Source of the DNA: Acanthaster planci
Lineage: Eukaryota; Echinodermata; Asteroidea; Valvatida; Acanthasteridae
Length of the DNA: 64,000 bases
Reading direction: 5' to 3'
NCBI RefSeq assembly: GCF_001949145.1
Contig: NW_019091534.1
Location: forward strand, 438,369 to 502,368
Shown: one piece after another, positions 13,201 through 28,200 of the stretch
How positions within the stretch are numbered: position 1 is the first letter of the stretch
Layout of the letters: each line of letters starts with the position of its first letter
Program-made: the position numbers and the translations under genes
The notes under the pieces: generated by a model
What the model was told of the DNA's origin: nothing
Database searches by the model: none
The model's input: only the letters and a program-made list of their open reading frames with translations

Positions 13201-16200
13201 GACTGCAAGAGCCAAGATTAATATTTTGTCCAGAATATCGTAACTTCCAGAAATGGATTCTGCCGTTAGCCCTAGATAATGTCTTGAATTGTATAAATAC
13301 CGGTGAAGGGAGGTTTAAGGTAGAATTTTGGTATCGAAGTAATTGCGGGGATTTTATTGTAGAGCTGCTCATTTGTCGCGGTGGGATTTTGCGATGAGTT
13401 CTCTGGGACCGTTTCCTGTGCAGTTTACTCCGGACGTAAGAGGGACACCGTGTAGTGGTGTTTTCGTGCTAGTCGAAGATTTTTAGAATGGTCCTCAGTA
13501 GGTTTGTCGAGGAGCTACCAAACTCTTTATAGTTCGTGGATTTCCTCCGGGCTCGGTCGTTTTGAGCTACAGTTAGAGTGCCTGCCTCAAGACCTGCCCC
13601 GTGCAGTCTGTCTATCATCGGGTTCCAAACATCGTCATTATTTCACTGCACCGTTTGCGTCACCAGCGTCAAAATCATTGCACATTCCTTTGATTTCCGA
13701 GTTGTATAATAAAATCATCTCAATAATTTTAGTCTGGTATCTGTGTAAGCCTTGTTTGATTTCAAATTGAGAATATGTCCAATATTTCTGATAACTTCAA
13801 TTCGATAGCAATCTGGAGAATTTCTGGAATACCGATCCTAACAATTGCCAATCCAGTTGAATGTAAGCTTTAGTGCATTTAGCCGAAGAATGTTATGAAC
13901 GGGCGGCTTTGAACTGACAAATAACTTAGAAATTTTAATTCCCGTGTCCTCATTGCTTTTTTCGCAGTTGTTCTGAATGAGGAGAGAGATTTTTCCAGGT
14001 GGTAAGTTAGTTTTTAATGATCTGCAAAATGTATAGCCGTTTTTAACATGCGCTCACTGTACAACGGGGCTGCTTCCGGTGAACTTTTGCACCTTTAGCC
14101 ATTTTGGGGTTCTATCAAATAGCTTCCATGCTGCATCCCTGGCTGGATGGCCACGTGAATTGTACGTCTAACAAGCGAGACTTTGGGAAAGAGGTTGAAC
14201 AAGTCAACTTGTGAAAGTTATACTCGAACGCACCCGTCAAAATTAAGAAGCTATTTTGAGTACAGTAACGGCGCATGCCCAAACTGTCACTTGTCCAAGG
14301 TCATCGTTTCTAATAGAGAACGTTGGCAATGTTTAGGAAAACACTTGCCAGGAAATTTAAGCCCCCTTAAAGGCTGAAGTACCATGTTCTCAGCTGAACA
14401 AACCCGGAAGCCATCTATTTTCACAATGCCTGACACCTGGATGACTTGGGTCCAGTCCATTTTTCTGCGACGTACGTCTTTTTTTTTTAAGTAATCCCAT
14501 GCATTCATGCAAGATGTAGCTCCACGTGTCTGAAGTGGACATTGCCAATCTAAGCGTTATCCGTAAAAGATCAAAAGATTAAAAACAAAAACGAAAGTTT
14601 GACAGTGATTCAAGCTGTATTTGTCAGGACGTCGTTCTCGTATGGTCGACCATAACAAGGGAAGATTTAGACAACTCGTGATGACTGTCAATCAGGAAGG
14701 CCCCTGGGAGAACCGTGGAAGAATATGTTCGTTTTTCACCCCAAAGCTTGGGGGCACAGTTAGTGCAGGCACTGGGCTAGTTGGGGGATGTAGTTGCACT
14801 GTAAAAAAGACGCCATATTGACGGCGGTTCACTTCATTCGGTTTTATTACACTATCGATCGGTATTACCATTACTGAACGTCTTTACATTGTCGGTCCAA
14901 ACATTCCATTAGATCCACAAAAGCTTTAGTAGTGCAGATAATTGATTCAAAATCCTTTGGACCAATCATTACATCTTGCTCGAATGTTCATCATAAAAGG
15001 GGCCTACAGACCCGCCGTATTGAGTACGCTATTTCTAACCGTCTGTGTGTCGAACATGATCACACTTTCTCCGTTATTTAAAAAAAAGTCTTATTTTAAT
15101 ACCAAAACAGTACAACAAATTTAAAGAAAACTTAAGCCCAAACACAATTTGGTCAAGGTTGCCATGTCGCCTTGCATAAACGGACCTTTTCATGTCTATT
15201 AGCCTAACATTTAATAATAATTATACGCATGGAAATTGAGAAACGTGCATATGTATTCTAAGCATTAAGTAACAGTGTAATTAAAGGCACGCATTCATAC
15301 GCATGTCCTTTGGGCCGTTCCGCGTCCGCATCCGTTTGCCACGTTTCTCTCCGGGTCAATTTCAATGAACGCTTTTTCAACTTACGCGTGTAGGCACGAG
15401 GCAACTGCGGTGGAAGGATTTACAGGGGGGGGGCAGTTGTGAGACCATCAGGCATCAGCAATTAATAGGTTGAGCCATTAAGCCCAACCCATAAAACCCC
15501 CAGACCCCCTTTTCACGTTGGGTCTATACATGACAACATTGACCGGGGGAGGGGGCTGGAGAGCGTACGGCTATTGCCAAATGTCCCAATGATTTTGTCC
15601 AGGATCGTAGGTCCTGTACTAAAGCTTGCAATCACATGCACAGTACAGTGCAAGGCTTTCAACATGGGCTTGACAAGGAAGGTTTGCCTGCTCCCGCCCC
15701 CGAAAAAAAGGAAAATTAAAACAGGGAAAAAGAGGAAAGGGGATGAAGTTGACGAATTTGCTGGAAACTATCTCGGAAATTACCCCCTTTCGTCCGTTGA
15801 AGATTTATTAGTTTGGTGCTGATGAATACTGCGCCCCTGGAAAATACTTGTGCTTCCATATTTTCCCACATTGATCTAATTGCACAGTAATAATCCTTAT
15901 AAGAGGGGATAGCAGACAACTGACGCATGTGATTTCCAAGAGCATGTGATGGGTTGGAGAGTTATACAAAATGAAGAAGTAATGGAAAATAAAATTTATA
16001 TCTGAAGAGGAACATGATCATTTATGCAGTGAGAGCAGTAGGAACAAAGGAAGGAACTTGCATGTGAATGGAAAAATGAAGGACTTGTTTAAGAACATTG
16101 GTGCTTGTTTCGGACGCGTCATTTTTTAACACAGATTTGTTACTTTCATGTACAAATGTGTAAGCACAGATTTACAACGTTACTTTGTTCCAACATTCCC

Positions 16201-19200
16201 CTCTATAAATTAACAACGAAAGAATGAAGCACTCCAACTGTTTCATGCGAACAACGCACATTTTGACCCCCTTAACTAGAATCGTTTTGTTTTTTCCAGC
16301 TGTTTGACACGTTGAAACTGAGGTGATAATTTCTATATGTATCATGCCGAACTGAGCCATATTCTGTCTAAGTCCACAGGAATAACAAGGTCGTTACTTT
16401 TTCAGTCTACCCCTGCACAAGTGTCGGTCAGTTTTTACTTGAACCAAGAACTTACAATAGATGTCACTCTGTACAAAACCTTTGAGGGTATGCCCTTCCA
16501 CGGGATCGCCACCCAAAGACTCAATTTTTTTTCAGAATTGAATCATTTTTTCAGAGTGTAGATTTCAGCAAAAATACTGAAATTTCAAACTCACGCTGTA
16601 GGTTCTCCTTTGACATCAACGAGAACGGAGCGATTGGTCAGGTATTCCACCCGCGTGATGAGGACAATCACGTGATAGAGGCCAAGAAAGGTCTGGTCAG
16701 CCTGTTAGCTAGTAACCTACAACATCCTCCAGACGAAAAGGTACGGTAGGAACTAAAACGGAACATTATGATTATTACTATGATTACAATGTAGTGACAG
16801 GTTTTCCAGTCCAGAGCGCTTAATGTTTGAATTTGTTGAATATAGAACCTGGAGACCATCTGAAATTGGCCGCTGAAGGAAAAAGAAATATTTTAAAAGA
16901 ATAGAGTATATCCGAACTCTTTCTGTTTTAAGTGATTCTGTCCTGAATTGTTTTCCCTGGTTTAGCTCTATTTTCTATTTACAACATAGGCCTAAGCTCA
17001 ATTAATCGACATATTTGATAAATATGCCACACTAGACGCGATCGACAGAAACTAAAGCACATGGCGTACACACAAAAGCAGGCCATAAAATTGACCATTA
17101 GCTCTTCAACACACACCTTAGGCTATTCTCCAGTGAATTAAAGGATTGTTTATATCCCTTACCATTGGTAGGTTAAAAACAATTCAATCTTATTTTGATA
17201 GAGGCAGGCAAAAGGCTGGAACTATGACAGCAAAGACAGGGGCTATGAGGGTGATCACGAGGCGTCCTACACCGCTCAGATGGCACCAGGCAACGATGGG
17301 ATCATCGTCTTCACTAAGACTAGACGTACTCACCCAATACCCTATGGCAAGACCAAACACCAAAAGGTCTCTGTCTATGGCTTCATAATTCAGTGTCGTG
17401 AACTTACCTCAGTCTGAGACATCTAGGCTTAAAAAAGTTTTGTGATAATACTCCATATCTGCTGCGGAAGCATCCCAGGTTTTGTTAAGTTACGCTAGGG
17501 TTTGGAGTATTTTCCTGTTGATCGGTCAGTTGCATTTGAAGGCAATTGTAGAGCTCGAGATTAAGTGCAAAAACAAATCTAAGATGTGCAAAAACAGCCC
17601 TGATTGGGATTCTTTCGGTTAAGATGGGGCACCGTAGACGAAGAACCCTGAAGTTTTGTTTGTCCTATTTTTTGCCCGTCACTGATTCTGACCAGCTTTG
17701 AAACGGTGGGTCTCACAATTGAAGAAAGCTGTGCTTGCTCCCTTCATTACGAAAATTCTTGAACATGTGTTCCATATTCAGACGACGTAGATCTATTATA
17801 CTGTAACTGCAGAGGTGGACTCAATGACACACGACGAAAATTTTCTCCAAGAGGGGTAAAATAGCATTTTATTATTTTTCACGAGGTCCTCATGTGCCCC
17901 CTTGCGAAGTATAAAATTTACACCTTTTTTTTCTAATGTAAAATGTTTTCGCAAATGTCCATGGTGCATTGTGATTGATCCTGGTTTATATACTGCATCG
18001 AATTGCACTGGAAAAATAAGTACTCCACTGCACAATTTCAGTCCATATTTAGCAGAATTAATGGGGTCATAATTCTTTGGGGAAAATTAGACGGGGAAAT
18101 AGGGAGGGGTCACTTTTTGAACAATTTTCAATGTGGGGAAAAAAGAGGGTTTATCATTTGGGTACATTTGCGACCAGAAAGAATTACAGTATAACCGTTT
18201 GCAGATTCTTGGATTTTCGTCCCACATCGCACTTTTCAGAAGCAATACAACACCCTCGATTTCAATACATTTTGGGGTTAACATTTCTGTCCCTACATTT
18301 CTTTCCCTTGTGTTCAATTAGGAGATCCATTATAATCCAGGTCTGCAGCTGCCAGAGATAGTTAAGACACGGGATCAATTTGACGCTCCTCGAGAATCGG
18401 CACCAGGGTAAGTGTTTTTGTTTTGTATAATTTTTTTCCTCAGTTGTTGGTTTTTTTTTTTTTTTTGGTTTTTTTTTTGATCGCTGATTTGGAAGCGTTA
18501 CCCCTTGCCTTTTGGAGGAGTATGGTGAATGAGTACATTAAGTCCCAGCATCAAAATTTGCCTTAACTGCTGAATATTCGCCTGGCATCTTCTTTTACTG
18601 TCTCATGATTAGTGCCAATCGTGCTTTTTTAGTGATGAAACTTTCCAGTCTGATTATCATTGGACTAAACCAACCCTCATATACAAACAGTTCTTATTTT
18701 CTTCTTTTACTGTCTCATGATTAGTGCCAATCGTGCTATTTTAGTGATGAAACTTTCCAGTCTGATTATCATTGGACTAAACCAACCATCATATACAAAC
18801 AGTTAAGATCACAACGCACGTACGTACCACACGCAAACCGAAAATCTGCCTTTAATAAATCTTCATCGTATCCATACTCGTATCTCATACAAATAAATAC
18901 CAGAAAAACCATTCAAACACAGTATCCGCCACCGTCCACCCCACCGTTTATTTCTGCGTAAAACAGCATTACTCATGACACAAAGACCGGCAGCGTGTTC
19001 CGGAAACGTGTGGGTGCCCTCACCTGTTCGGAAATATACAAAAATGTACATTGTAGCTAAAACTGTACAAGCCTCTAATGTTCCCCGTGCACGGTTGAAT
19101 GAAAGTCGACGACTGATGATACTTACTTTAGTCATTTATTTCAGAATTTGGAAGCGATCAGTGTGCGAATAACAGTACTATAGTATAATGTACTGCGACA

Positions 19201-22200
19201 TTTAATGATGCTAAAGCAAGGTACCCTGAGAAGTCAAAACGAAAGAGGGGGTGGAGACACTTTGTACGCCATGCGTACAGGGGAAGGGGAGGTTTGAAAA
19301 GTCGGCATGATGTCGTGCGTATACATGTACTTTATGGACGACCCCACAGGCCTGCCAAACCACAGCGTGCACTGATTTGAAAAAGACGCACTGCTTCAGT
19401 TATACTAGACAACTTGCAGTTAACCATTATATTAACATGGGCCTAATTGAGACTTACTGATTCTCTTGTGAGTTGGATAAACGTGACTAATTACAGCCAT
19501 AAAACGCTATCAGATGCATTTGGCGGAGGTCTACCGCCCCGCTTAACTTCCACTAGCCTTTGATCAAGGCGCCCGCGGCGAAATGGATAGTTGCTCAAGA
19601 GCGAGGAGTTGGAGGAGATTACTTTAAGCGCCAAACAACGCACAGTCCACGACACACAGCTCGGCTCCTGAATGCGTATGCATGGTGAATTTCGAGCTTG
19701 CATGAGGTTCGTCGTGTGGTCTTGACTATCCATTTCGCCGCGGGCGCCTTGATCAAAGGCTAAACTTCCACCTGTGTTGAGACTTGAATCATTGACTTAC
19801 GATGGTACTCTTCCGGTTGTAATATAAGAGGTTCTTCTTGGTAGATACAGTAAGCAAGGGTATCTGTAATCTGTTCATTTGAGCCCATTCATTACTTGTT
19901 CAAATGCGCTTTACAAAGTAAAAATTCTTAGAAGAATCATGGGCGGCCTACCTAAGAAGAATCATAAATTAAAACTAGAGAAAAAATAAGACAATATAGG
20001 CCTAGAGAGAAAAAAATACAAAACTTCACAACAGCAAAATTTGGGACAAAGATAGGTGGAAAATTGTAACATGCAAAGACTCAATAATATAGGGACACTT
20101 CAGACAGAAAACTGGCGAAGTACACCATTAATACACATTACAAAAGAGGGAAGTATACCATAAACTAAAATTATACCAAAAGGAACGGGAAGTTGAAAAA
20201 GAAAAACGTACATGTTTGAAAACATCTATACTTGACCCCTGTGGTAGATGATTTGTTCCTTGTGAAATTCATGACAAATTGACAGGCTCCATCCGGAGCT
20301 ATCCGTTGGCTGGCTGGCTGGACTGCCTGCCCGGGCCCCCGGGGGGGGTGGGGGTGACTGGGGCTCTTGATGGATCCCACAACCTCCGATGTTGTTAATG
20401 GTCACAGAGCAAGAGCAAACCAATGTACCTGCGCACAGTTACTTTTTTGTAGGGCGGGGTCAAGAGTGTAACCACCTGCCATGATCGTAGGAGCATGTTT
20501 TTTAATTACACAACTGTCTGGAAATTAACTGACACACCACGTACTCTCCTGCGGGAAAATCGTTTTATCAAGGTTGCCACTCTTGAGAGAAGTCTATAGT
20601 CTTCACGTCTCCTGGAAGCTTCCACTGTTGAATCTGAAAAGTTCAAAAACAAAAGGTCAGAGTCATATGATTATATAGCCTTTATTCAAGTCGAGTTTCC
20701 CCAGCAAAAACACCTCCCGGGGAAAGTCTGGCAAGCCACCGCTAGCTCGGGCTGGATCTTGTCCTTTGAGAAATTGTTCACCGGAAGTAAGCCTCTAACC
20801 AGGGACGCACTGTTGTTATGTTTTCACAAACTTTTTTTTCATTTCTCGTTCCTTTTGGTTCTCCTCCACGGTTCTATTTCGTTACTTACCTATGCCATGG
20901 AGGAGTTCCTTCCTCCATGCGTGTATATGTATTCACTTCCCTCTTCTGTAGATTTTTTTTGTCTGAAGAGATGCGGGAAAAGTAGTTTTATTATTATTAC
21001 AAAGACACTTCCGCATGCACCATGGCACTCATTTGGGAACAATTCAGACCGACATTCACTTGATGAAAGTATTATTGACTTGACTGGCGAAGTTTTTTTT
21101 ACTGATTTTCATAAAAAAATATGCCCATAAAAATGTGTCCATTTTTCAATGTGCCATTGGCTCTTAGAAACGAATCTCTTGTGCTTCCCACTGCCAATCT
21201 ACGGCAACTTACGAGAACCATCATAAAAAAATCCGTTACAACGCCAACCTTTGCAGGACACTCATAGTATCATACTATATAGGCCTGACTCGGATAAGAA
21301 CATGTGCATATTCCAATGCCTACTACACTAGCGTCTTCCGAATTTTGTGTTGATGGCTAGTGTCGGAAAACCTGCGCTTGGCACCCATCCGCATAAAATG
21401 TAAGATTGTAGCTTACACTTGTTACGTCTTGAGCCCGCTTGGCCTGGTTTTTCTCCCTCCCAACATTTCAGTTTTTAACTCCACGATATGTCTAGCTCCG
21501 TGGTCATGGGAAGGCTGCTTCCACTCCCAGTTTTATAGCTCCATGGTCACTCACATAGACCTACAGCAAAAAATCATAATATCTGAAAGGCTAAACAAGA
21601 CAACGCCAATGGAGAGTGACATGCGGTCAATGCAACCCTCGATGTGCGCAGCGTTGTAGTTACACCATAGAGCAAGGAGCATTCTAGCTGGCCAAGCCAA
21701 GAAAAGGTTCAGGGAGGGTTGACGGTTGAACGCTCAACTTGGTCGTCACTTTTTGTTGTACACGTGCGGTGAATGGAACGTGCCTTGCCTACATGTAGGT
21801 ATTGTTTAGATGTCTATGATGTACACGTACATATGCAATGTACATGTACATGTAGATCGCTTATTAATTTAGAAACAGCAGCTCAAGACTGCAGAGCTCC
21901 TCAAGATAGTTGAGGGAGTTCTCCCTGAGAGTTGTGGTTGCTTGTGTGCATGAACAGTCTGCAAGTGTCAACCCATGCAGTCGTGAGGAGTGGCCACTCA
22001 CTCATCAAAGATCATCATTAACCTGATTAATTAACCAGACCGGAAACTTAGTGGTGACAAAGATATGTCTGTACATCCACTACGTGATCCTAATTAAAAA
22101 AAATTGAAAAAAATCCTCATAACTGTGATGATGAGGGCCTACACCCACCTGTCCCAATACTGACCTAGCTTGGAATCCAGCATCTAGGCCTATACAGGTA

Positions 22201-25200
22201 GTCTCATGACATCGGCAGACTTTGAGGCATTTGGTATTTTTGTCACCCGCAATCTTGAACCTTAAGCAAATTTATTGTACTCCCTCGAATGGATGTTATT
22301 CAAAGGCAAATCAACTTGGGATGGAGTAGAATAAATTTGTGCAAGGTTCAAGATTACACTTAACATTTTTTTCTCCCCCATCATGTTGAGTTTAAACCCA
22401 AATCTGCGTTCGCTTTTGAATTTGCCCCCCCCCATGACATCAAAAGCTACGCTGCTGATCATTGAGGGTTAAAATTCTAATTGCAGCAACATGTGTTTAA
22501 TTTTCAGATTTCTCCTCAGGCATCATGCAGATGAACAAACAAAGAAAGACAAATGGAATATGGGTAATTACACCTTCAACAGATTCAAAAATGGATCCCA
22601 GCGATGTTTTCCATTATGTGTGTTCTACTGAGAGAAGTGGTTTGGTCATCTGTCCCAAGAAATTGCTTTAAATTGTAGTTGATCCACTCAAACATTTGAT
22701 CATATTTGGAAACATGGAAGTAAAGATTTAACACTGCATCTTTTGAAACCTCATAATTAACTGATGAATCGGTAAATTTATTTCAACATGTTCAAGGGAA
22801 TTATGCTTGTGATTGGCTTTTCCTATTTCCAAACCTGTGGGAGATATAAACATTTGTCGTGTCACAGGTTTCTACTAAAACGGCACAGTACTGTTGCATG
22901 GAGAGGTTGCAATTAATGCATATTTCTCTCTATGTACATGGCTTTCCCTCACTTTCCATACAAGTGACTGGTTATTATAGGAAATGAGTCCTGCTTGTAG
23001 ATGTTGGGTAGTTGTGTTCATACAGTACTGAAAGGATTTGTGTCTTGGATAAAACATTCACAGGGGAAATGCACTGATATGTTTTCTCCAGGTTAAGTTT
23101 AAAGAGGATTTTTAAAAAAAATATCGCCTCGTGTGTGTATGGGCCATAGTGCAGTACAGGACCTCGCGCACTTGCCCTCATCGATAAATGTCTGCCACAA
23201 CAACATGACAAACCAAACTAAGGGGAATCTAATGGCATTTTGTGTTTGGATACTGGTCAGAGCTTCCGGAGATGCAGACCTTTTCTGAAGGGCAACTGAC
23301 CTTTGTACGTAAGGTGTACTACCCATCACCCACTGGACCATCGGATGATGAAGACATTGTGACTGATTCCATACATATTAAGAAGGTACTGCAGAAATCA
23401 AATTATGTTCTGTTCTTTGTGTAACTTTTTCTCACATTATCTTGTCTGCTCTCCAGTGGTGTAACTATGGGGTGGAAGGGACAAGGCAGCTCCCCATCCC
23501 TGAAGGCTCAGCTCCCCCCCCCCATCTGTGGCTATGGTTGACCCACACCAGTTGTTGAACTTTGTGTAGTTTTTTTGTGGGCAAAAAGCACTTAAACCTG
23601 AGTTGCATAACATAAAGAAACTGAGGCCAAAACAACCGCCAAGAGTTAGAATTTGAACATTAAATTTAATGTAAATTTGCAAAGGATACTTTTAAAAAAA
23701 TGTTTCATGATCAATCCAAAAATATCCAGATGATGGAGGCTGACAGTCATCTAGGTCTTGAGTACATTCTCACTGCTCCAGACAGGACTTGCTCAATCAT
23801 GCACAGGACCTGTTGTTTTGCACATGCAGATCCAGATCGTGCTCAGTAATCCGTTGTTGGTTCACTGACACCAGAACCTGCCTAATGGATGGCATGAAGC
23901 AGCCCTGGGATCACTGATCGAGATCCAGATCCGTGTGAAACGAACGGGCCCACAGAGTACACTGATCCATATGACCCAAGCCATGTCTGGGGAGCACTGG
24001 TCTGGCCCAAGCCAAGCCTTTGAAAGAGCACTGATGTACCAGAGTGAGCGTCCCTTTAAGATGGCTCACAAGCATCAGTGAAAAGGTCTAATGAGCTCTA
24101 GTTGTCTCGACACCACAAACTGACACTCACCTGCAAGTGGGTGTCAGTTTGTGAAAACCATATTATCAACAATTTCGGTTTCATGAAATGACACCTGGTG
24201 GGGTGCACGCTCATTGGAGGCTGACGCAAAACAGACAGATTTTTGGTTTTCACAAAGTGGCACCCACTCTCATAAAAACAACTCATCAATGGGGACAAAA
24301 ATGCTTCGGAAAGTTTGACATGAATTTAATCCACTCGCAGAGTTGTAGCATTGCATAAAAATTCAATGAAAAGTTGTTTTTCATTGTGGTGAAATTAAGA
24401 TTGGTGTCAGTTTGTGAAAAGCAAAATGAACAGAAAGCGTGCTCAAAGTGTTGCACTGTGCTGGGTGCCAGTGCGTGAAAAAAATATAACTTGGTTTTCT
24501 AAAATGCACAGTGCTGGGTGCCAGTGCGTGAAAACAAAAATAACTTGATTTTCTAAAATGCACAAATAAGAGATCAACCTTACACTCGACTCGGTGCCAG
24601 TTCGTGGTGTCAGTGACGAATTGAGCAAAGTCTAGCTCACTTCCTCAGTATTGTCTCCACTTTGCAGCATGCTCATTTGTTTTGGTATTACAGCTACCAA
24701 TCCTGGATGGATTGAGACAGGTCACTGCTGCGTGACACAGAGTTGTTCAAACCTGATTAGTTTATGCTAATCAAACCTAAGGGCACAATGCACTTTGTGT
24801 GCCACATATTTCAAGGTGCCCAATCCCCTAGTAGACTAAACGATGTCACAGCTTGAATTTATTGTCTGTCCTCAGCTTCCACGCAATGATCTTAATTTCA
24901 ACAAGACATCCTTGAAAGAAGAGATAGTTGGTAATCTGACATGCATGAGAACGGCAACACTGAAAGGTAAGGCAAAATATAGACTTGGTAATTTAAAATA
25001 TTCTGGCATATGCATTAATGTATACATCTGATTGACATTTAAAGCCGCCGGGGTGCAATTTGTGTGTATTATACAATGCCCGCATGAATCCCTGTCATCT
25101 GATCAGTACATGTGGATGGTTGATTGGTGTAACTGAATTATTCATTCTATTCAATGGCACCATTAACTAGAACTTCCTTCCTTTTGACTGGTTCCAACCC

Positions 25201-28200
25201 CCATGAAGAAAGAGGAAAATAATGTGTTTTGTAAATGAGGGATGTTAAGGGAGCGTCTCATAATTCGGAATGGCCGGAACATTCCCACTGGAACACCGTC
25301 TTTGCATTCCAGAACGGCTGGCCGTTCCACTGAGAGCAGTCGCGTTCCACATGGAACGGTGTGTTCCTTTGTAAGAACGGTCTGACAGGAACGTGTGTTC
25401 CAGTCGGAACACACTCGGGTACATATCGCCCATGTACTAATCTTAGCCCAGTGTCCAAATATGGTGTCTGCTATGACAAACGAGGGTAGGTCAACTACTT
25501 AACTTTTATGTTAGGCCTAATTTTGAATAAGAATTTATAAATTTTGTTTTTGGTCGAGATACAAAAGGGGAAAGCACTATGTGCTGACTGCATGCGGATT
25601 ATGTCAGTGTGTGTATCATTGGGCTATAGGCCGCAATACCAACGTCAAGCTTAATTACCTCAGTCGTGTCGTTCAACCTTAAATGTTGGTTATTTTTAAA
25701 GACCTCCTCCTGCACCCCTTCAATCTCAGGTCAAGTTTCCAAATTTTTTGTGATATGATGGAATACTCATGCGTGGAAACATTGCGACAACAGACCCCTC
25801 TACTATGAAAGCCCGCTAATGAATAAGACACTCACCAGTACAGACGTTAATAATACAATATAATTATTGGTGTCCAGAAATACACTGAATCCATTGCATG
25901 GTTAGGTGTATGTCATAGTTCATATGGAAAATAAGAAAACGGGAGAAATTTAACCTTGCGTGTTCTGCACTCAAGCTGCCGTGCTTCAGACACAGGGTCT
26001 AGAAAATGAATGCCGGAAATCTTCCCGATTGCGATTATAATGGCTGGATCATTCCACTGGGAACAACAGAACGCTGCCTGGAACCGTCTGTGCACATAGT
26101 GGGATGTGCCGGAATAGTGGGAACGTTCCGGAAAGCATTCCATTGGGTAGTTCTGGAATCCCACCAAACCTGAAACTGTACCGTTCCATGTTCATAACCG
26201 AAGCTTCAAGTTGGGCAGCTTTCTGTTAGGACTCCTCAAGTTGAACTGACGTCTTTGCCATTTCAGATTTCATTTTTTTGTTTTCTTGTTGCATCTCATC
26301 TAAGGCCTCTGTTCTGTTCATGAGGTGTACATGTAGCTGAGTAGAATGGAATATTTCAAGTGTCACGGAATGACATTATGCATGCCACTGCGCTCATAAC
26401 ATTGATTCTAAGTTTCACATTAAGTTGCCTCTGCAACTGCGGGCATTTGTTGTCTCTCACAATGTGGATGGGAGGAGGGACGTATATAGGTTGGTAAAGG
26501 CAAGACTCTATCCATGGTGAAGTTAGAGTGCTTCAAAAAAGGAATGGTGCACACTCCCACCCAACCAGTTGATGCCCATGTAACATACTGTTGCACACAC
26601 AGGAACCCATGAACAAAACCACTGTTTCCAGGAGCTTGTGCAGACCTTGATTTCTGTGCCTGATGGTCAGCAACTGGCTGAGATGGTGGCTCCTATGTAC
26701 AAACCACCACTGTCCAGGTAAACTCTCCCCAGAGTTTGGTGTTTGTCAGTTTCAAATAGTATAACGTGATGAACAGGACATATGATTTGTCAAGAAGTCT
26801 ACTTGTGGATGCTACTGCATATACAAAGGCACGGTACTCATTGGGGAATTAGAATTATGAGGTATTTTGAATTTTAGCAGAAGTTGAAAACTTGGCAAAT
26901 ACTGTGACCAAATTGTTGAAGAGTTGTTGAAGAATTGTTGAAGCTTCATAAATTTTGAATACTCTTTGATGGTATAGAGATTTTCAATAGCCGGTCAAAT
27001 TTGAAAAAGGGAATCTTCTTCTTCCAAGGCGTGCTCATGACAAGCAAGACAGGCTGAACATGTTGGATGCTGTCGCCTCAATGTACACTGATGCCTCACA
27101 GTCTCTTCTCACTGATATCATCCTCCTGTCTCCCAAACCTGACAAGGAGCTGGTACAGAGACTTCTCATTGCCTCGGTTGGCTTCAAGAAAACTATTTCC
27201 CAGGTAGTGCACACACTTCTTTCAAACACATTTTTTTAATTTTAATGCTGCCCAATTATAAAGCGCTGAATGCTCTGTGATGATGAAATTGTGCAAGAAC
27301 AATTTCAAAGAAGTTTTCAATTAATTTAGTTTTCAAAAAAGTTTCCAATTAATTTTTTTTCCAGCATTACTTGAAGTCTGTAGAGGACATCGTCTTCCAA
27401 CCAGAAAAGTTCCCAGGTACAGCTTTATGGTCCGTCTGGTCCGCCTTGAGAGCCATCACAAACAGTTATTCCAGTACCATGGCACTGTAATGGAGTGGTG
27501 ATAACTGGTTATAAATTGGAGATCACTCTTACATTTGTAATCCTATTAACTTTTTTTGTATTTGGTGCTCTGGAGATAATGATTTGCTAAACAATTTTCC
27601 ATTGCAAAAGTGTCATTTTCATGTGTTTTGGAATAAATGTAAACTGTGTCTTATCCTCTTTGCTGCAGAATGTCTGAGAGACCCTAAAATACAGAGAGTT
27701 GCTGTGCTGGTACTTGGTGCCTTAGCTGGTCACCGATGGCAAGCTGGATACAAAGCAGAAGCAGAGTCCATTGTTGTAAAGATTGAGGATAAACTTGGCG
27801 TGCACGGTAAACAAAAAATTTGAATGACTGATCTTAATTTCCAGTGACTTTGTTCATTCTATTGTGTCATTATTTTGATTTTAGACATTTTTTGCTTCAC
27901 ACTCATGCCATTGAAAATTGGAAAACAATGCACAAAGCCGTAAAAATCATTTCCTGTCAAAGTCCAAGTTGAAATTCTCACTTAATGTATTGCAAATTGT
28001 GGATTTATTTCTAATGCACCTAAAAATTGTCAAATCTTCAGTCAGTATTTCTGTAAGGCAAAGTAGTAGGCATTTATTAAATATAGAGATTTGGATTATG
28101 ACAGGAAAATCACACTGAGATTTACATCACTGCAGAAATAAGATGTCAAGGGTTTTATTGATAGGAATGATAAGTGCTGTTCTAGAAAAACCATTTTTCA

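Noticed and set aside
12989-13372. 127-codon minus-strand open frame
   Set aside because: Inside intron 2, no known domain, no splice links.
16406-16487. 82-nt exon-like interval with good splice signals
   Set aside because: Phases fail with exon 3 and exon 4, and when read from exon 2 it meets a stop.
20759-21130. 123-codon plus-strand open frame in intron 6
   Set aside because: No domain; poly-T and poly-A stretches within; no splice support.
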